Of a stretch of 64,000 nucleotides of DNA, positions 34,594 to 45,268 are shown piece by piece. The notes beneath the pieces are model-generated. The model was given only the letters and a program-made list of their open reading frames with translations, was not told where the DNA came from and ran no database searches. Made by a program: the position numbers and the translations under genes. This DNA is from Lentinula raphanica (lineage: Eukaryota > Basidiomycota > Agaricomycetes > Agaricales > Omphalotaceae): NCBI GenBank assembly GCA_027919835.1, contig JANVFP010000033.1, forward strand, positions 545,290 to 609,289. The letters are read 5' to 3'. Positions within the stretch are counted from its first letter, which is position 1, and each line of letters opens with the position of its first letter.

Positions 34594-36843
34594 GGTTGTT
34601 ATTGTGGGAGATATATCTTCTTCGGGCTCTTCTACGTTTGCTAGCTCTCGGATAGTGTCGCTCTCGGCTATAAGATTGGCCTGTGGTTTCGAGGTGGAAG
34701 CGTTCCCGAAAGAGAATGAGTGGAGCGAGTTGATAGTGTAGTCGTCTGGGCGGTGAATGTATGTGCGTTGAGCCTCGTCCAGACTAGGTTATCAGAAATA
34801 ACATCAATTTTGTCAGTTAGGGGAAAAGTAGATGGGGATAGTAGGAACAGTCAAAGCAAGTGCGCGAAACCTGGCAGAATATGCCCAACTAGCCTTTGAT
34901 TATGGCTCAACAGCAAGAGAATTGATGACCATGCGTGAGGGCAAAATTCGCATTGTGTACCCTTGCGTCTATTCCAAGCAACATGGAAGATACTCACTCT
35001 GTTCCCCGTTCCCCTCCTGATGTACTGATGTTGTCCACATTCCCGCGTGCATTTCGACCATTCATCCCCAACCAAGTTCGTATCTGTTTAGTGCAAGTCC
35101 TTGTTCGTCAAGCTAGAGATGTATCTGACCATAGGGCCAGTCAGTAACGCCAATTGCGCAGATCGAAGGAAAAACTCACCAAGATTAATGGGTTCTAATA
35201 GTTAGCTTTTGGAGTGACAGGTGCAACGTCAGATCAGCGTCTAATCTTCCTCCCAAGCAACCTGGTTTCGAGCTTGATTAAGAGCGCTGAGGCTGTGGGG
35301 AGCGGCTTGGAGTAAAAGACGTAGGAGAATGAGGACGAAGAAAGCTCTTCGTGCTAATCTTACTCGCTGGTGAAGACGAGAAAAAACAAGAGAGAGAGTA
35401 AAGAGTTGAGATTTTCAGGAGGTTAGGGCCACGTGCTGTGTCTTTATGCTACTTTAGGTAGGAATTGGGCGCTTCGCCGCTTCAACCGTTCCACGACTTC
35501 AGCGGTATGTCTCCCTTGACAGAATCACTCGGAAGAGATTTAGGATACTTCCATTGGTTTTGAGCGAGACTTTGTGGCTTCGTGATTCGTGAATTTCCGC
35601 TGATAACCTTTTGTTTAGATGGGCAGTGTGCCAGTGATGGCACCGATGAATACGCTGTATTCAAGTATTGCACGATGTCGAGTTATTCGAATGGAAAGGA
35701 TCTCAGGGTATGTATTTCGTGCTCACCGTCAATCTTGCTTTCGGACAGCTCCGGCTCCGACGTCCTCACAAGCACCCTCAAAGTTTGCTATGTCCATCGA
35801 TACCGATTGGCCTGAATTATTCAACGGCCTAGATCCGATGATCACAGCTTTGTACATTGTGATTTTGCATGCAAGCCGTCTTGGTTGGGACCCGTTTTTC
35901 CGATCTTGCTTCTCATAGACTTGGGTACAGGAAGTACTCAATAGAAGACTAATCTAGAATCGGTCTTCCTTCAGCATCATGATGTCCGTATCAGTCCGTA
36001 TCCTTTGAAGAAACCACTACTGAAGAGTACTAAAGTCGATTCAAGTGGAACGGGTATTTCTCCCGCTGAAGCTACGAAAACCACGCATGGCCTAGTCAGT
36101 GACCCATCTAGGAATCTCTGCAGACAGGATCGATAGACTCATTCGTTGTCCCATGAGTAGAGAATGTTGCAACACACATTTCGGATGACACTACCAGTAG
36201 AGCGTTCTGGATTTTCCGAGCAGTGCCCAAAGATACCGACATCTGGCAATCTTGAAACGTTGAACACTCACTGTGCAGCGTGCACACATACTCTATGAGT
36301 TCCTGTACGCCGTTCTTTTCTCTTCCGTGTACGATCTCGTTGAACATCATGCACATTGTCAGCATCTAAAACGAGAAAGCTCTTGCAGCTACCAACATGC
36401 GATTCATAAACTCCGTGTCATCATCAGACAGCGGTCCTGTATGCTCTATGGGAGCCATTCTGCGGGAAAAGCTATACTAGTCTGGGTTTGTTTTCTGTCG
36501 TCGCAAGTTTTGAATTCATTGAAATTTTCATCTTGCGAACGTGATCTCGATACAGGTAGAAGACAACGACAACGACAGTGACTGTATCAGTGTATGTCAG
36601 AATCACTGGGGCAAGCCCAGGAGCTACTAGACTCACCCCAGCCTAGTATATCGCCATACCTCGAACCGAGTTGCGTCTAACAATATGTCTGACCTATGGG
36701 TGACAGTGAAGCATATGCTATACGCTTGGGAGTACTAAAGATGCTTCATCAGATCTGGTTTGCATAATGATACATTTTGGGAAATTTCTATTTACGTGCA
36801 ACATACTACCGGGTTTCGAAATAGGAAACTAGGATTTGAAAGT
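34594..36843. other. 5' region of large gene and unresolved stretch
   Basis: From 34594 to about 35450 lies the leader of the large minus-strand gene, with CT-rich minus-strand sequence typical of a fungal transcription start near 35390-35410. From about 35600 to 36750 there are short open stretches on both strands; the minus-strand piece 36108-36365 (beginning MLTMCMMFNEIV) and a hydrophobic VTVVVVVFYLYRDHVRKMK-like stretch near 36590 suggest a decayed small membrane protein. Nothing is firm. Confidence 0.3.
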
Positions 36844-37689
36844 TCAACTGTACTTCCCCTGGAGCAGCTCTATGACTGTCGTGCAGTGACTGTCAAAAAG
36901 AAGCTGCTGGCTCTTCAACAGTTTCCCTTTCTTGTACAAATGAATCCAGGGATGGTCCGCACCCAGTAGAGCCAACCCTGGTATTTTGTTGGAACCCTCT
37001 GTTGGAATATGATTCAGCTGCAACCAAATCATGACGACAGATATATAATCATAGCCATCTTGCACAGAGATCGCCTGAGCCCCCTGATGAGCACCTCTCT
37101 TCCGGAGATCTTCTCTAGTCCTTTCGAGTAAGAGGCTGGGATTTCCGAAGTAGGTTTTTAGATGTACAGGCTTGAGCGTGGGAGGTGCGGGATGGAAATA
37201 GGCCAAGGTTGTGCCCAAATCCAAAACGTTGTGGAGTTGAAGCAAATCTCCTCCATTTCTGACCTCAACATCGTCTGTGGGTCCTTTGTAAAAGAGGATG
37301 ATGAGCCCAAAGCAAATAATCGGCACATCGTCTTTGGTCAGATAAACATCCGAAGCAGAGTTGTATTCAACATTTAGCATGTTCGTCTGTGCGAAATATC
37401 CCTTCGTTAGAAACACCCGGACAGATTCTCGTCGCAGAGCTTACCATGAATTCTTTCGTATCCTTTGTAAACATCATTCTGAGACGAGATCTCTGCCAGT
37501 AAGGCGCTGCGTATATTACTGTTAGTCCTGCTTGAAATGACGGTGTTTGCTAAAATTTTACTAACAGTCGTCTCGACGTTCGAGTTGATTCATTGGACCT
37601 GGCAATGGAGCGGCATGGACAGTTGCAGCGAGAACAGTGGCCCATAAGAACAGCCCAAGGAAAGATGTGATATACGGTTGCAGGAGCAT
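36844..37689 (-). CDS. small secreted protein, unknown function
   Basis: Not a family I recognise. Three exons (37689-37566, 37506-37445, 37386-36844) splice in frame to 242 codons plus TGA. The N-terminus MLLQPYITSFLGLFLWATVL is a strong signal peptide ending near VHAAPLPG, followed by a dibasic RRDD that could be a Kex2-type processing site. The mature part is globular-looking, with VYLTKDDVPIICFGLIILFY, GGDLLQLHNVLDLG, HLKTYFGNPSLLLERTRED and a GADHPWIHLYKKGK segment. Few cysteines, so not a typical cysteine-rich effector. The first intron has a clear branch-site sequence (ACTAAC). The promoter region ends abruptly at the LINE insertion about 400 bp upstream. Confidence 0.65.
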
Positions 37690-38086
37690 TGCGAAATGAT
37701 TCTATAGACTCAAGGAAAGGTCGACCGTCAGAATGATAGGACTGGAATGAAAACGATAGAGCCAAGTACATTGTCACAGCAAGAACAGACCACAATGGAT
37801 TTAGAGAAAACTTGATTCTCACACAGGTGCTTGCAAGGCGTTTTGAGTACTGTAGATCTGAATCATTCATTCATGTTTGACCAACGAGTTTTGGCGACTT
37901 ACAATGAGTGAATCGTTTCAAACGACGAAATTCGACCAGCGAAGGGATCGAGGACTTCTTCAAGGAGACGTTGAGGTATATATGTCGCGGCTATCGTGGG
38001 TCAAGGGTTTTCTAAATTCTGACCACACACCGACCACACATACTACATAGCCTCCCAATTGAAGTGAAGGGCCTCCGTCGGTAACT
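37690..38086. promoter_or_regulatory. left half of a split divergent promoter region
   Basis: About 400 bp between the secreted-protein ATG and the left target duplication of the LINE. The matching right half is 62128-62542. No motifs assigned. Confidence 0.5.
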
Positions 38087-38101
38087 GTATTCAAAAATCC
38101 C
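38087..38101. repeat. LINE target-site duplication, left copy
   Basis: The 15-mer GTATTCAAAAATCCC here is identical to 62113-62127, immediately after the LINE poly-A tract. This defines the insertion borders. Confidence 0.95.
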
Positions 38102-38226
38102 GCCGAACTTTGAACTCTCACCATCATCTGCCCCGAAAACTCCCACGGTTGAAAACCTCGGAGGAAAGGGATTTTGCAGAGGATTAAGTCAAGTAGTAGG
38201 CATTTAAAAGCGAATTCTCCCTCAGA

Positions 38227-39548
38227 ATGGGCGACGCAACGAGCTTGCATAAGCGGAAGAACCCCCCAGACCCGGGGAAAGACACCGAGACAACTCCAAA
38301 AGGTCCGAGGACCAAAGCCACACATGTTCCCCCTACTCATCCAACATCGCCCACGCCACAACGATACAAAAATACCGCTGCCGAACGTGCCGCGTCAAGA
38401 AAAGAAGGTAGATATGACCCAATAAAGAACACGCCAACTCAGAACCCAACAACGATACGGCGAGGCGAAAACCACTCACCGGCACCCTCTTTGAATGGAC
38501 GGGACGGGAGGGAAAGTCAGCTATCGAATAACTCGGAACCCGGGCCCATGGACCAAGACTGGATACAGCCGAATCAAGACACGAATCGACAGAACTACCC
38601 CCAACCCCATCAGTACATTCCCCCACAACCAGCTCTGGATGAACGTGCAATACGCACGGCATCCATCTTCTTCGGGATGGACCAGCTGGTCAAAGACCTG
38701 AGAAGTGCCATCCGAGAAGGAAGTTTACCCTCAAACTTCGACGAACAGATGGGATCCTCCGGGGAGGAACTCGTGGACCTGCTCGCCCAAATTGGGGTTA
38801 AAGGACGAGGAACAACGGACAAGGTAACCCAAGCTATATCAAAACTGACGGAGTCCTTTGCAGAAGCCAGGAAGACCGACACGGCAAGACTGAATGAAAT
38901 CGAGCGAGCGCTGGGAATCAACACCGCGGGTAGCGAGAGACCCAACTGGGCAGCGGACACATACGCGAACCGCGTATCGAAGAGTCCCACACAGGTGAAT
39001 CCGAAAACCCCCACGAACAAACAGGTAACACCTAGAACGAGTAAAGAAATGGAACGCACGGCCCAGTTCGTGGTACACTTTGCGGAGCCCATCCCAGAGG
39101 AGACGCGTAAGGACCCCTGTTCCATTACCAGAGATCTGAATACCTTCATAGGACTACACCTCGACATTGGGAAGACCCGAGTTGCCACGGCGAAATGGAA
39201 CTTCAGCGGTAATCTCGTTATATCAGTACTGACCGGCCAATCAGCGGCTCCCCTCGTGCCCTATTTCCGCGACTTCCAGGAATTCTACACGGTCAATGCC
39301 AACGTACCAGTGGACACCAAACTAAACAAGGTATGGCACAAGATCATAGTCGATGGAGTCTCAACGGGGAGCCAGTGGAGGCTTGCGAGCGGAGTCACCC
39401 CGAGACCCCATAACCCAAGCGAACTCAGAGAAGAACTGGTAACGTACAACCCAATACTCGAAGGAGTGGAACTCGCACTAGACCCTAGGTTTGTAATACA
39501 GCCATCAGAGCTGGCACACAAGAAGGAATCCTCGATCCAGTTCGCGGT
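38227..39548 (+). pseudogene. LINE ORF1, 5' part (gag-like)
   Basis: Begins MGDATSLHKRKNPP. The first 130 residues are basic and Pro/Gln-rich. The part around residues 275-395 (for example TAQFVVHFAEPIPEE and LHLDIGKTRVATAKWN) resembles the RNA-binding core of Tad1-group ORF1 proteins. The frame is cut after QFAV by the LTR element at 39549. The continuing codons (TCA GAC AGC...) resume in the same frame at 56809, which shows that the insertion is simple and without loss. Confidence 0.92.
39544..39548. repeat. target-site duplication of LTR element, left copy
   Basis: GCGGT is repeated at 56803-56807. The duplication could be 4 to 6 bp (GCGG to GCGGTA), because T and A at the border are shared by flank and LTR. 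Confidence 0.85.
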
Positions 39549-41246
39549 AACGAGGTATAAAGTCGGTTCTTAGTATAATGCCTTATGACAGGTCACTTAG
39601 CACGAACACAGAGTACGACTTCACGGATTCGTCAATCAAATTGTATTTATAGCAAGGTGTGGGGCGTTGTCAGAGATTCCGCACTATCTTATATCTCGAG
39701 TCGAACGCAGTCTTGTGAGATCTTTTAGATCAGCAATACTGGTCAGCAGAACGAAGTGACACGGATATACCAGTCGTAAGATCTGGACTAAGGGGTTTGT
39801 TTTGAGTGGCTTCCACTCGGATAAGGGTTTTTAGGCTCGGAAAGCAACGGGGTACCAGACGTTATGGTAGACCAATCGATTCCGCTCCCGGGTGAAGCAG
39901 TACTGATCACTATTCTCAGTAAAACCTCGAAGATCACGCAGATCACCAATCACTACGTGTCAACTTGAACAGAGCCACCAAAACTCTGCACGTTCACTCG
40001 GCACAACCTGAGACCAAGTCCTCTGTATCTCCGGAACGGAGTCTACCTTCAACTATCAAGTGACAGACACCAAGTCAAACCACTCAAAAGTCGGGCTTAT
40101 CGCGATGAAGTAACACACTTAATCTGCAAGGTCCGGTACGGCTTAGAAGCCTTTACTCCCATGTATGGATGAAAAGGATTACCAGTTCAGAGAGATCTGG
40201 GCGCAAAACTTGTTTCATTTGTGCGGATACAGGTCTTTAAGTACACTACGAAAAGTCCAATACCCGTATTTGTCCTTGATCTAGTAGATCTAGCTATTTC
40301 TACGGACGGAGTCCGATAATATACACTTAAATAGTAAAATATGACTGAAACGATACAAACGCGCAAGGAAATAGTAAAGAAAACAGAGAAAAAGATGAAA
40401 CTTGTCCGTATTTCGTCGTACTTTCGCCAGATCTAGAAGACCAAGCAAGTTCCGACCATGGTCGGTGCGGCATCCACATGCTAGGGTGCCTAACTCGTCA
40501 GAGTGGCTCCTGCCTGTGTTGCTCAAGTGTTTCCGACGAATTTGCTTCCGCGGAATGGTAGTGGTCTTCCCAAGTTAATGAGATAGACTCGTAACAGCGG
40601 TTGATCTCGCGGATCAGGTAGGTCTGGTCCGTAGCTTTCGAACGGTATGCATATAGCCTGGTGTTCTGGAGCGGACAACGAAGATAAATGCTTCAGAAGT
40701 GTTTTCCGTAGGTTTCCGCGCGTTTCCGTGAGTGCTGGTCAAAGCTGTACATAGCATACGCTATATCCCAGTTTAGAACTTGAACATATGCGTGTTTCCG
40801 TTGCGGGTTTCACCCGTACTGCCACGGAAATGCTAGATCATCATGTTTCCGACGGTTTCCGCTACTTTGCGTAGGGTTTCCGTGTGGTAACTCGTCCGGA
40901 TAGGCTCTCATTGTGTCTGATCTGCTAGATCAAGTGAAATTTCCGTCATCACAGCCAAGTACCTAACTCAGTTGTGCCGATCCGGCAGATCTTGATACTA
41001 AGTCGATATTCCCTTGGTGTGCTCGTACCAGTAGTCAGCATTCTTGAAGGATCCCCGACCAAGGGTGCGAGCAATAGCTCTAAGTGGATATTCATGGCTG
41101 ATCCTGCCAAAGGATCTGTATCCTAGCTTATACTGATACAAGTTTGACTGCTAGTTCGGGCTCACTACAGTCCTTATTGATACTATGCAACGGTCTAAGT
41201 TGATCTTTTTGATCATTGCACGCCTGCGCGGAAAAACCGCGCAACA
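39549..41246 (-). repeat. 3' LTR (left copy)
   Basis: 1698 bp, matching 55109-56802 with about four substitutions (all transitions) and four single-base indels by eye. On the element strand it starts TGTTGCGCGG and ends near CCTCGTTA, so the usual TG start is present but the end is not CA. It contains paired GATC sites and a dense cluster of (T)TTCCG motifs (40529-40950). Confidence 0.95.
40529..40950 (+). promoter_or_regulatory. (T)TTCCG motif cluster in the LTR
   Basis: At least nine (T)TTCCG words on the plus strand and one CGGAAA lie in about 420 bp (near 40529, 40545, 40701, 40712, 40722, 40793, 40825, 40845, 40855, 40875 and 40938), several spaced about 10 bp apart. The same cluster is in the other LTR (about 56085-56505). 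CCG/CGG triplets are the half-site read by Zn(II)2Cys6 proteins, and the element encodes a protein with that cysteine spacing. Confidence 0.5.
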
Positions 41247-41263
41247 TCTCCCCCAAACTAAAG
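41247..41263 (-). other. polypurine tract next to the 3' LTR
   Basis: On the element strand the sequence directly before the LTR reads CTTTAGTTTGGGGGAGA, ending in a G/A run that abuts TGTTGCGC. This is the expected place for the plus-strand primer. The 16-mer recurs at 45165-45180. Confidence 0.75.
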
Positions 41264-41282
41264 ATCTGACCGTCCCCGGTCA
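41248..41282 (+). repeat. 16-mer plus TCCC-loop hairpin, copy 1
   Basis: CTCCCCCAAACTAAAG (41248-41263) is followed three bases later by the perfect hairpin TGACCG-TCCC-CGGTCA (41267-41282). The second copy, upstream of gene B, has the same 16-mer and loop but a different stem. Confidence 0.7.
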
Positions 41283-41702
41283 TCGCTATGGGTAGTGTAG
41301 GCTCGTATCCCTTGACAGGAGTGGTACTGTAGCTGATCCGACAGATCAATCACTTTTCCGCAATATTCTGACTTGATTATACCCGGTGATCTAACAGATC
41401 AAGTTGATCCGTTGATCTTAGCACCCGTACCGACAACTCCGCTGTCCTCTTGTCGAAGTCGCTAAGTCCTCGGTTTGTTATCGGCGCTTAATTTCCGAGT
41501 GTGATATCATGACGTAAATCACGCTTCTAATTCTATCACATCACATACACACTTCCTCGAAACAACTTCTTTTCAACATTTTACATACTATCCCTATGCC
41601 TAGGCCTGGGATTAGTAAGTGCTGACAAAGGTTCAACGGACTTGGAAAATTTTCTAAGTTCGTTTCTTCCTCTCTCCCATCGTTGTCCTCGCTCTAGACA
41701 CG
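41283..41702 (+). promoter_or_regulatory. upstream region of antisense gene A
   Basis: About 420 bp between the hairpin and the gene A start. It has two perfect TGATC-N5-GATCA sites (41334-41348 and 41387-41401), a CRE-like TGACGTAA near 41513, and a pyrimidine-rich stretch (CTTCCTCTCTCC) before the ATG. A 5' UTR intron is possible (GTAAGT near 41618). Confidence 0.4.
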
Positions 41703-44448
41703 ATGGCCTCCTCATCGAAAGCGTCCTCTTCTAAGAAGAGAATCGAGCTTCCTCCGGGCAAGATGAAGAAATCCTACTTATTCCCAGCCGACGCACTCAT
41801 TCGTGACTCCCCTACGACGGTGTCTTCCCTGGCGACCCTTTCCATTAACAAGGACGTTCGCCCTGCGGGAGGTACCTTCAACACAGAGGGCGTCCTTTTC
41901 TTACCAGCCACTCCTGCTGAGAGTAGACGCCTTCAGAAAAGCTGGAAACAGTTTCCCAACTCGTTTTCCTCTGCTTTTGAACTCCCTCGCTACGCTTCCC
42001 CAGAGACAGCCGACCTTAGCACTTCCCTCTTTGTTGACACCTCATCCCAGGTTCCTTCGACGTATTATCCCAGCTCCTTTGTTCGCCTTGTGGATTCCTT
42101 CTCAAAAGGTCCTGCGACCCGTGCCGAGGGCTACTTGTTGTACCAAGCTATTGCCTCCCTGCAAGTGGCCGTGTCCCACATCATCCATAAACACGCGTCC
42201 AGGGCTCGAAACCGTGAACTGATACTAGAACTGTTAGAGTCGGATCGTATTACCGCCTGCTTGGTTTGTGTTTTCTCCCTTTTCAGCGGTTTCGGTACTT
42301 ATCCAGACCGTCTAGGATCACTATCGCTCGTTTTGGCATCGGGGGCAGGATTGTCCTCTCTTCGCGGCTCTCTTTATGGCTCTATTCTGCGATTATTGTG
42401 AAAACCTTCTTTCGATCGAGGAGTACCAAGAGTACCTGTATGACGAAGAGGAGCGGACTGGCGGAGGCATGAGTAAGCGGAGCCGTCGCCAGATAAAGGT
42501 ACGATTTTAGCTGCATGTCGTCGCGCCTCGACTAATCCTGCTTTTGCTTCTGCCAACAGTCTTCCTTTCCGGATGTCTCGGTAACCCTTACCTCCCTTGC
42601 CATTCCACTGCCTCTGGATCCTTCCACCAAGGAGGGCCAGCTAATCATCACCGTGTGTCAGAAAGGGCCTCCGGGCTCTCAGCTCATTCATCCCTACTCC
42701 CATGTCTCGCTTCTTCCTGACCCTTCAGGGTTTATTCGTGCCGTTCCCCGGAGTCTGACACCAAATGAGGATTCCGATTCCGAGCATTCGCCCGTGCCTG
42801 TACGTTCTCCCGTCAAGAAACGTCGTCCTCCTCCTGCTGCTTATTCCGACATCGAACTTGACGATGAAGAACCCGACACGCCCGAACCCTTGGTTGCCGA
42901 CGACTCGGAGCCCATTGAACTGGAGATTCCTAGTAAGTCGTCGTTGGGTTGTCTATGACGTCTACTGATCCTGCTGGACCTGCTACCAGAAATTCGCGAA
43001 AGCATTGCTCGAGCTGCCAAGGCGCGTGGTCGTGTGGGGGCCAGCAAAACCGATCCTCCGGCGAGCCAACCCTTTGTGCAACTTCCCGCGAAGAGGGAGC
43101 GACACGTTACTCCGCCTGATGATTCATATGTACGTCGACCCCACTGCTCCCATCCGTTTCCTTCAAACTGACTTGATCACAGATCCCCGAAGGTCCTCCT
43201 GCCAAGAAGAAGAAATCGCAAAAGGCAGCAGGAAAATCCCGGGCAGCTTCCCCTTCCGCATCCCTGGTGCCAGAGGCCGGACCTTCCGAACCTCTACCTC
43301 TTCGTATCCAAGAGGGTCCCCCGGACTATTTTGAAGGCGACGACACCCGCGATCCTGGTCTGACCCTTTCTCTTCTCAATCCAGCTTTCACCATTACCAC
43401 CGGGTTTGCTGATATCTTGCAAACGTCCTCTAATACTCGCCGCGGCGCCCGAACCCCACTTCTCCGTCCCCCCAAGTTTTTAATTGCCGATGAGTTGAGG
43501 GATCTAGGTGCTTTCTTGTCCACCCCCGAAGTCACCTTTTCGCTCCAGGCCCTTAGCCGCTACAATTATCTCACTTCTCGCCATTTACGAACACTCAACT
43601 CCCGCACCCTTCCGGCCCACGATTCCATCTATTCCACCTCCAATTGTCTTACTTGTCTTAGTCGCGGGCTCGTCTGTGAAGGGGGCAGCAAGTCCAATGG
43701 ATCCTGCAACAATTGCGAGGCCACCCATCGTACATGTCCTAGCTGCCTTGGTCTTGAAGAACACCAGGATCGCTTTCGCGCCATCCATCAAACCGTACAA
43801 GGCTTTCCCGTTGGGTACGCCAAGGCCGTGGATGAGTTCGAGAAATCCTTAGATCGTTACACGCACCTCCAGACCTCTTTCGAACCTCTCTTTGCTGATG
43901 CTCGTCAAGACCTGTCCGCGAAAATGCGCAACCTGCGTGCGCAGGGGTTTGACGCCAACGTTGTACTTTCGCACTGGGCCGAGGAGAATCCCAACACCCC
44001 CGTTGATTTCGAGACCGTGTCTTGGTTCTCCACGCTCTTTGGTTGGAATACTTCTTGCAACGTAGCTCAGTTCCTCTCGAATCCTTCTGACATTGCTAAA
44101 CTAGAGGCTTTCCTTCTTCAACTCGATCCCGAACCGCCAACTTCTTCGAAACCTCTTCCTCAGAGCCAGCCTTCTCCTTCCAAAGCACCCACGTCTTCGG
44201 AACCCGTTGTCGGTACGGTGCGTCAGCCAGTTCTGAAGTCGAAGCATCGCCCCGCCGCCGCCGTTCCTGTCAACTTTCCTTTACGCCGTGCCTTTCAGAC
44301 TCCTTCCACCTCATCGGCACCACCTCCCTCTGCAACCGTGGTGGGTGAGGGATCGGATGACGAAGAGGGGCCTGCGCAAACCACTCCCGGTCGAAGCCTT
44401 CTTACCGAGTACGAGGGGGAGGGAGATGACGACGCTGACGCGGACTAG
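41703..44448 (+). CDS. antisense accessory gene A: 840-aa protein with Zn(II)2Cys6-like cysteine cluster
   Basis: Lies inside the LTR element, opposite to gag-pol. Five exons (41703-42263, 42316-42498, 42560-42932, 42990-43129, 43193 minus 10 = 43183-44448) total 2523 nt with every intron phase consistent, giving 840 residues. The N-terminus is basic (MASSSKASSSKKRIELPPGK). A folded-looking domain spans about residues 60-240 (for example LVDSFSKGPATRAEGYLLYQ, CPLFAALFMALFCDYCENLL). A Ser/Pro/Lys linker follows, with KKRRPPP and KKKKSQKAAGK as likely nuclear signals. At about residues 574-604 the cysteines are spaced C-x2-C-x6-C-x9-C-x2-C-x6-C, the Gal4-type Zn2Cys6 pattern. The tail is acidic (EGEGDDDADAD). 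A DNA-binding role is inferred from spacing only; the surrounding residues are not strongly basic, so a structural zinc cluster is an alternative. Confidence 0.8.
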
Positions 44449-45164
44449 ACATTTTGCGTATGGTATTGCTTTAGCTATAACTTATGGTAGTGATCGGACT
44501 CGCACATCGTTTTTCTGAGCCAGACTACCGCAGTTTTTAGTGTTGTACCATTGTACCTGATTCTTCTTCTTGGTCCCCAGTATCTAGCACCAATCTTGAA
44601 TGTCAATGCCCTGTGGGCTTTATGTTGTCTTTGCATTATCTGAGATCTCCTTAAGACTCCCTAAATTACTCTTCAAGATACTTGAGATATCCTTTAAGAT
44701 GTCCTCTGAGTTTTCTTAAGCTAGCTTGCAAAGCCACTGAGTTTCCTCTAAGTTGACTTTAAGTTTTAGGTCTCTTGCCCTTAACCAACACCTGATAGAG
44801 CACTGTAAGTACTTTATTGATACCATGTACTCTTCTAAGTGTTTGTCTTTTGACATTTCTACAGCTGTTGCTTTGCTCTTGTCATTCCTGAAGCACAAAT
44901 TTCGGTCTGATCAGCTAGATCATTTTGATCTGCTAGATCAGACCCATCAATGTCGATTCTTCGGTTATCAAGTTGGTGGTTGCAGCCTCATATGGCATGT
45001 TAAATCCATTGGGCTTTACAAATTGCAAGCTGCGTCGGTTTTAGATCTAAGTCTTTGGATTGTACGCATGCTTAAGCTGTCAATGAGCACAGGTCTTTTA
45101 GATCTCGTAAAATTTTCATGAAAATTTCTGAAATTTCGAAAATTCTTGAAACACCGTGTGTCCC

Positions 45165-45199
45165 CTCCCCCAAACTAAAGCTCAGCAGTCCCCTGCTGA
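45165..45199 (+). repeat. 16-mer plus TCCC-loop hairpin, copy 2
   Basis: The 16-mer CTCCCCCAAACTAAAG (45165-45180) is identical to copy 1, then one base later comes the perfect hairpin TCAGCAG-TCCC-CTGCTGA (45182-45199 region). Same loop, different but fully paired stem. It ends about 70 bp before the gene B ATG. Confidence 0.7.
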
Positions 45200-45216
45200 C
45201 CCGAAGCATCGGAAAA

Positions 45217-45225
45217 GGTATAAAA
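45217..45225 (+). promoter_or_regulatory. TATA box of gene B
   Basis: GGTATAAAAG lies about 50 bp upstream of the gene B start codon and about 20 bp downstream of the hairpin. This compact arrangement argues that gene B has its own promoter inside the element. Confidence 0.6.
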
Positions 45226-45268
45226 GCCCTTGATCTAAGAGATCCGACTCCCAACTCAACGAAAAAAA

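Larger units (their letters stand above)
44449..45268. other. spacer between the two antisense genes
   Basis: Holds degenerate short repeats built on CTTAAG/CTTTAAGAT words (44645-44765), two adjacent perfect TGATC-N5-GATCA sites (44908-44922, 44926-44940), the second 16-mer plus hairpin (45165-45199) and the TATA box of gene B. No coding sequence seen. Confidence 0.6.

Noticed and set aside
38333..39188. Minus-strand frames opposite LINE ORF1
   Set aside because: Shadow frames caused by codon bias of ORF1; no motifs.
40290..40526. 78-codon minus-strand reading frame in the left LTR, with a copy at 55805-56083 in the right LTR
   Set aside because: Not colinear with gag, no family features, and small indels between the LTRs change it; treated as LTR sequence.
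44645..44765. CTTAAG-like words as a possible CRISPR-like or tandem array
   Set aside because: Units are too degenerate and irregular in length, and this is a eukaryotic contig.
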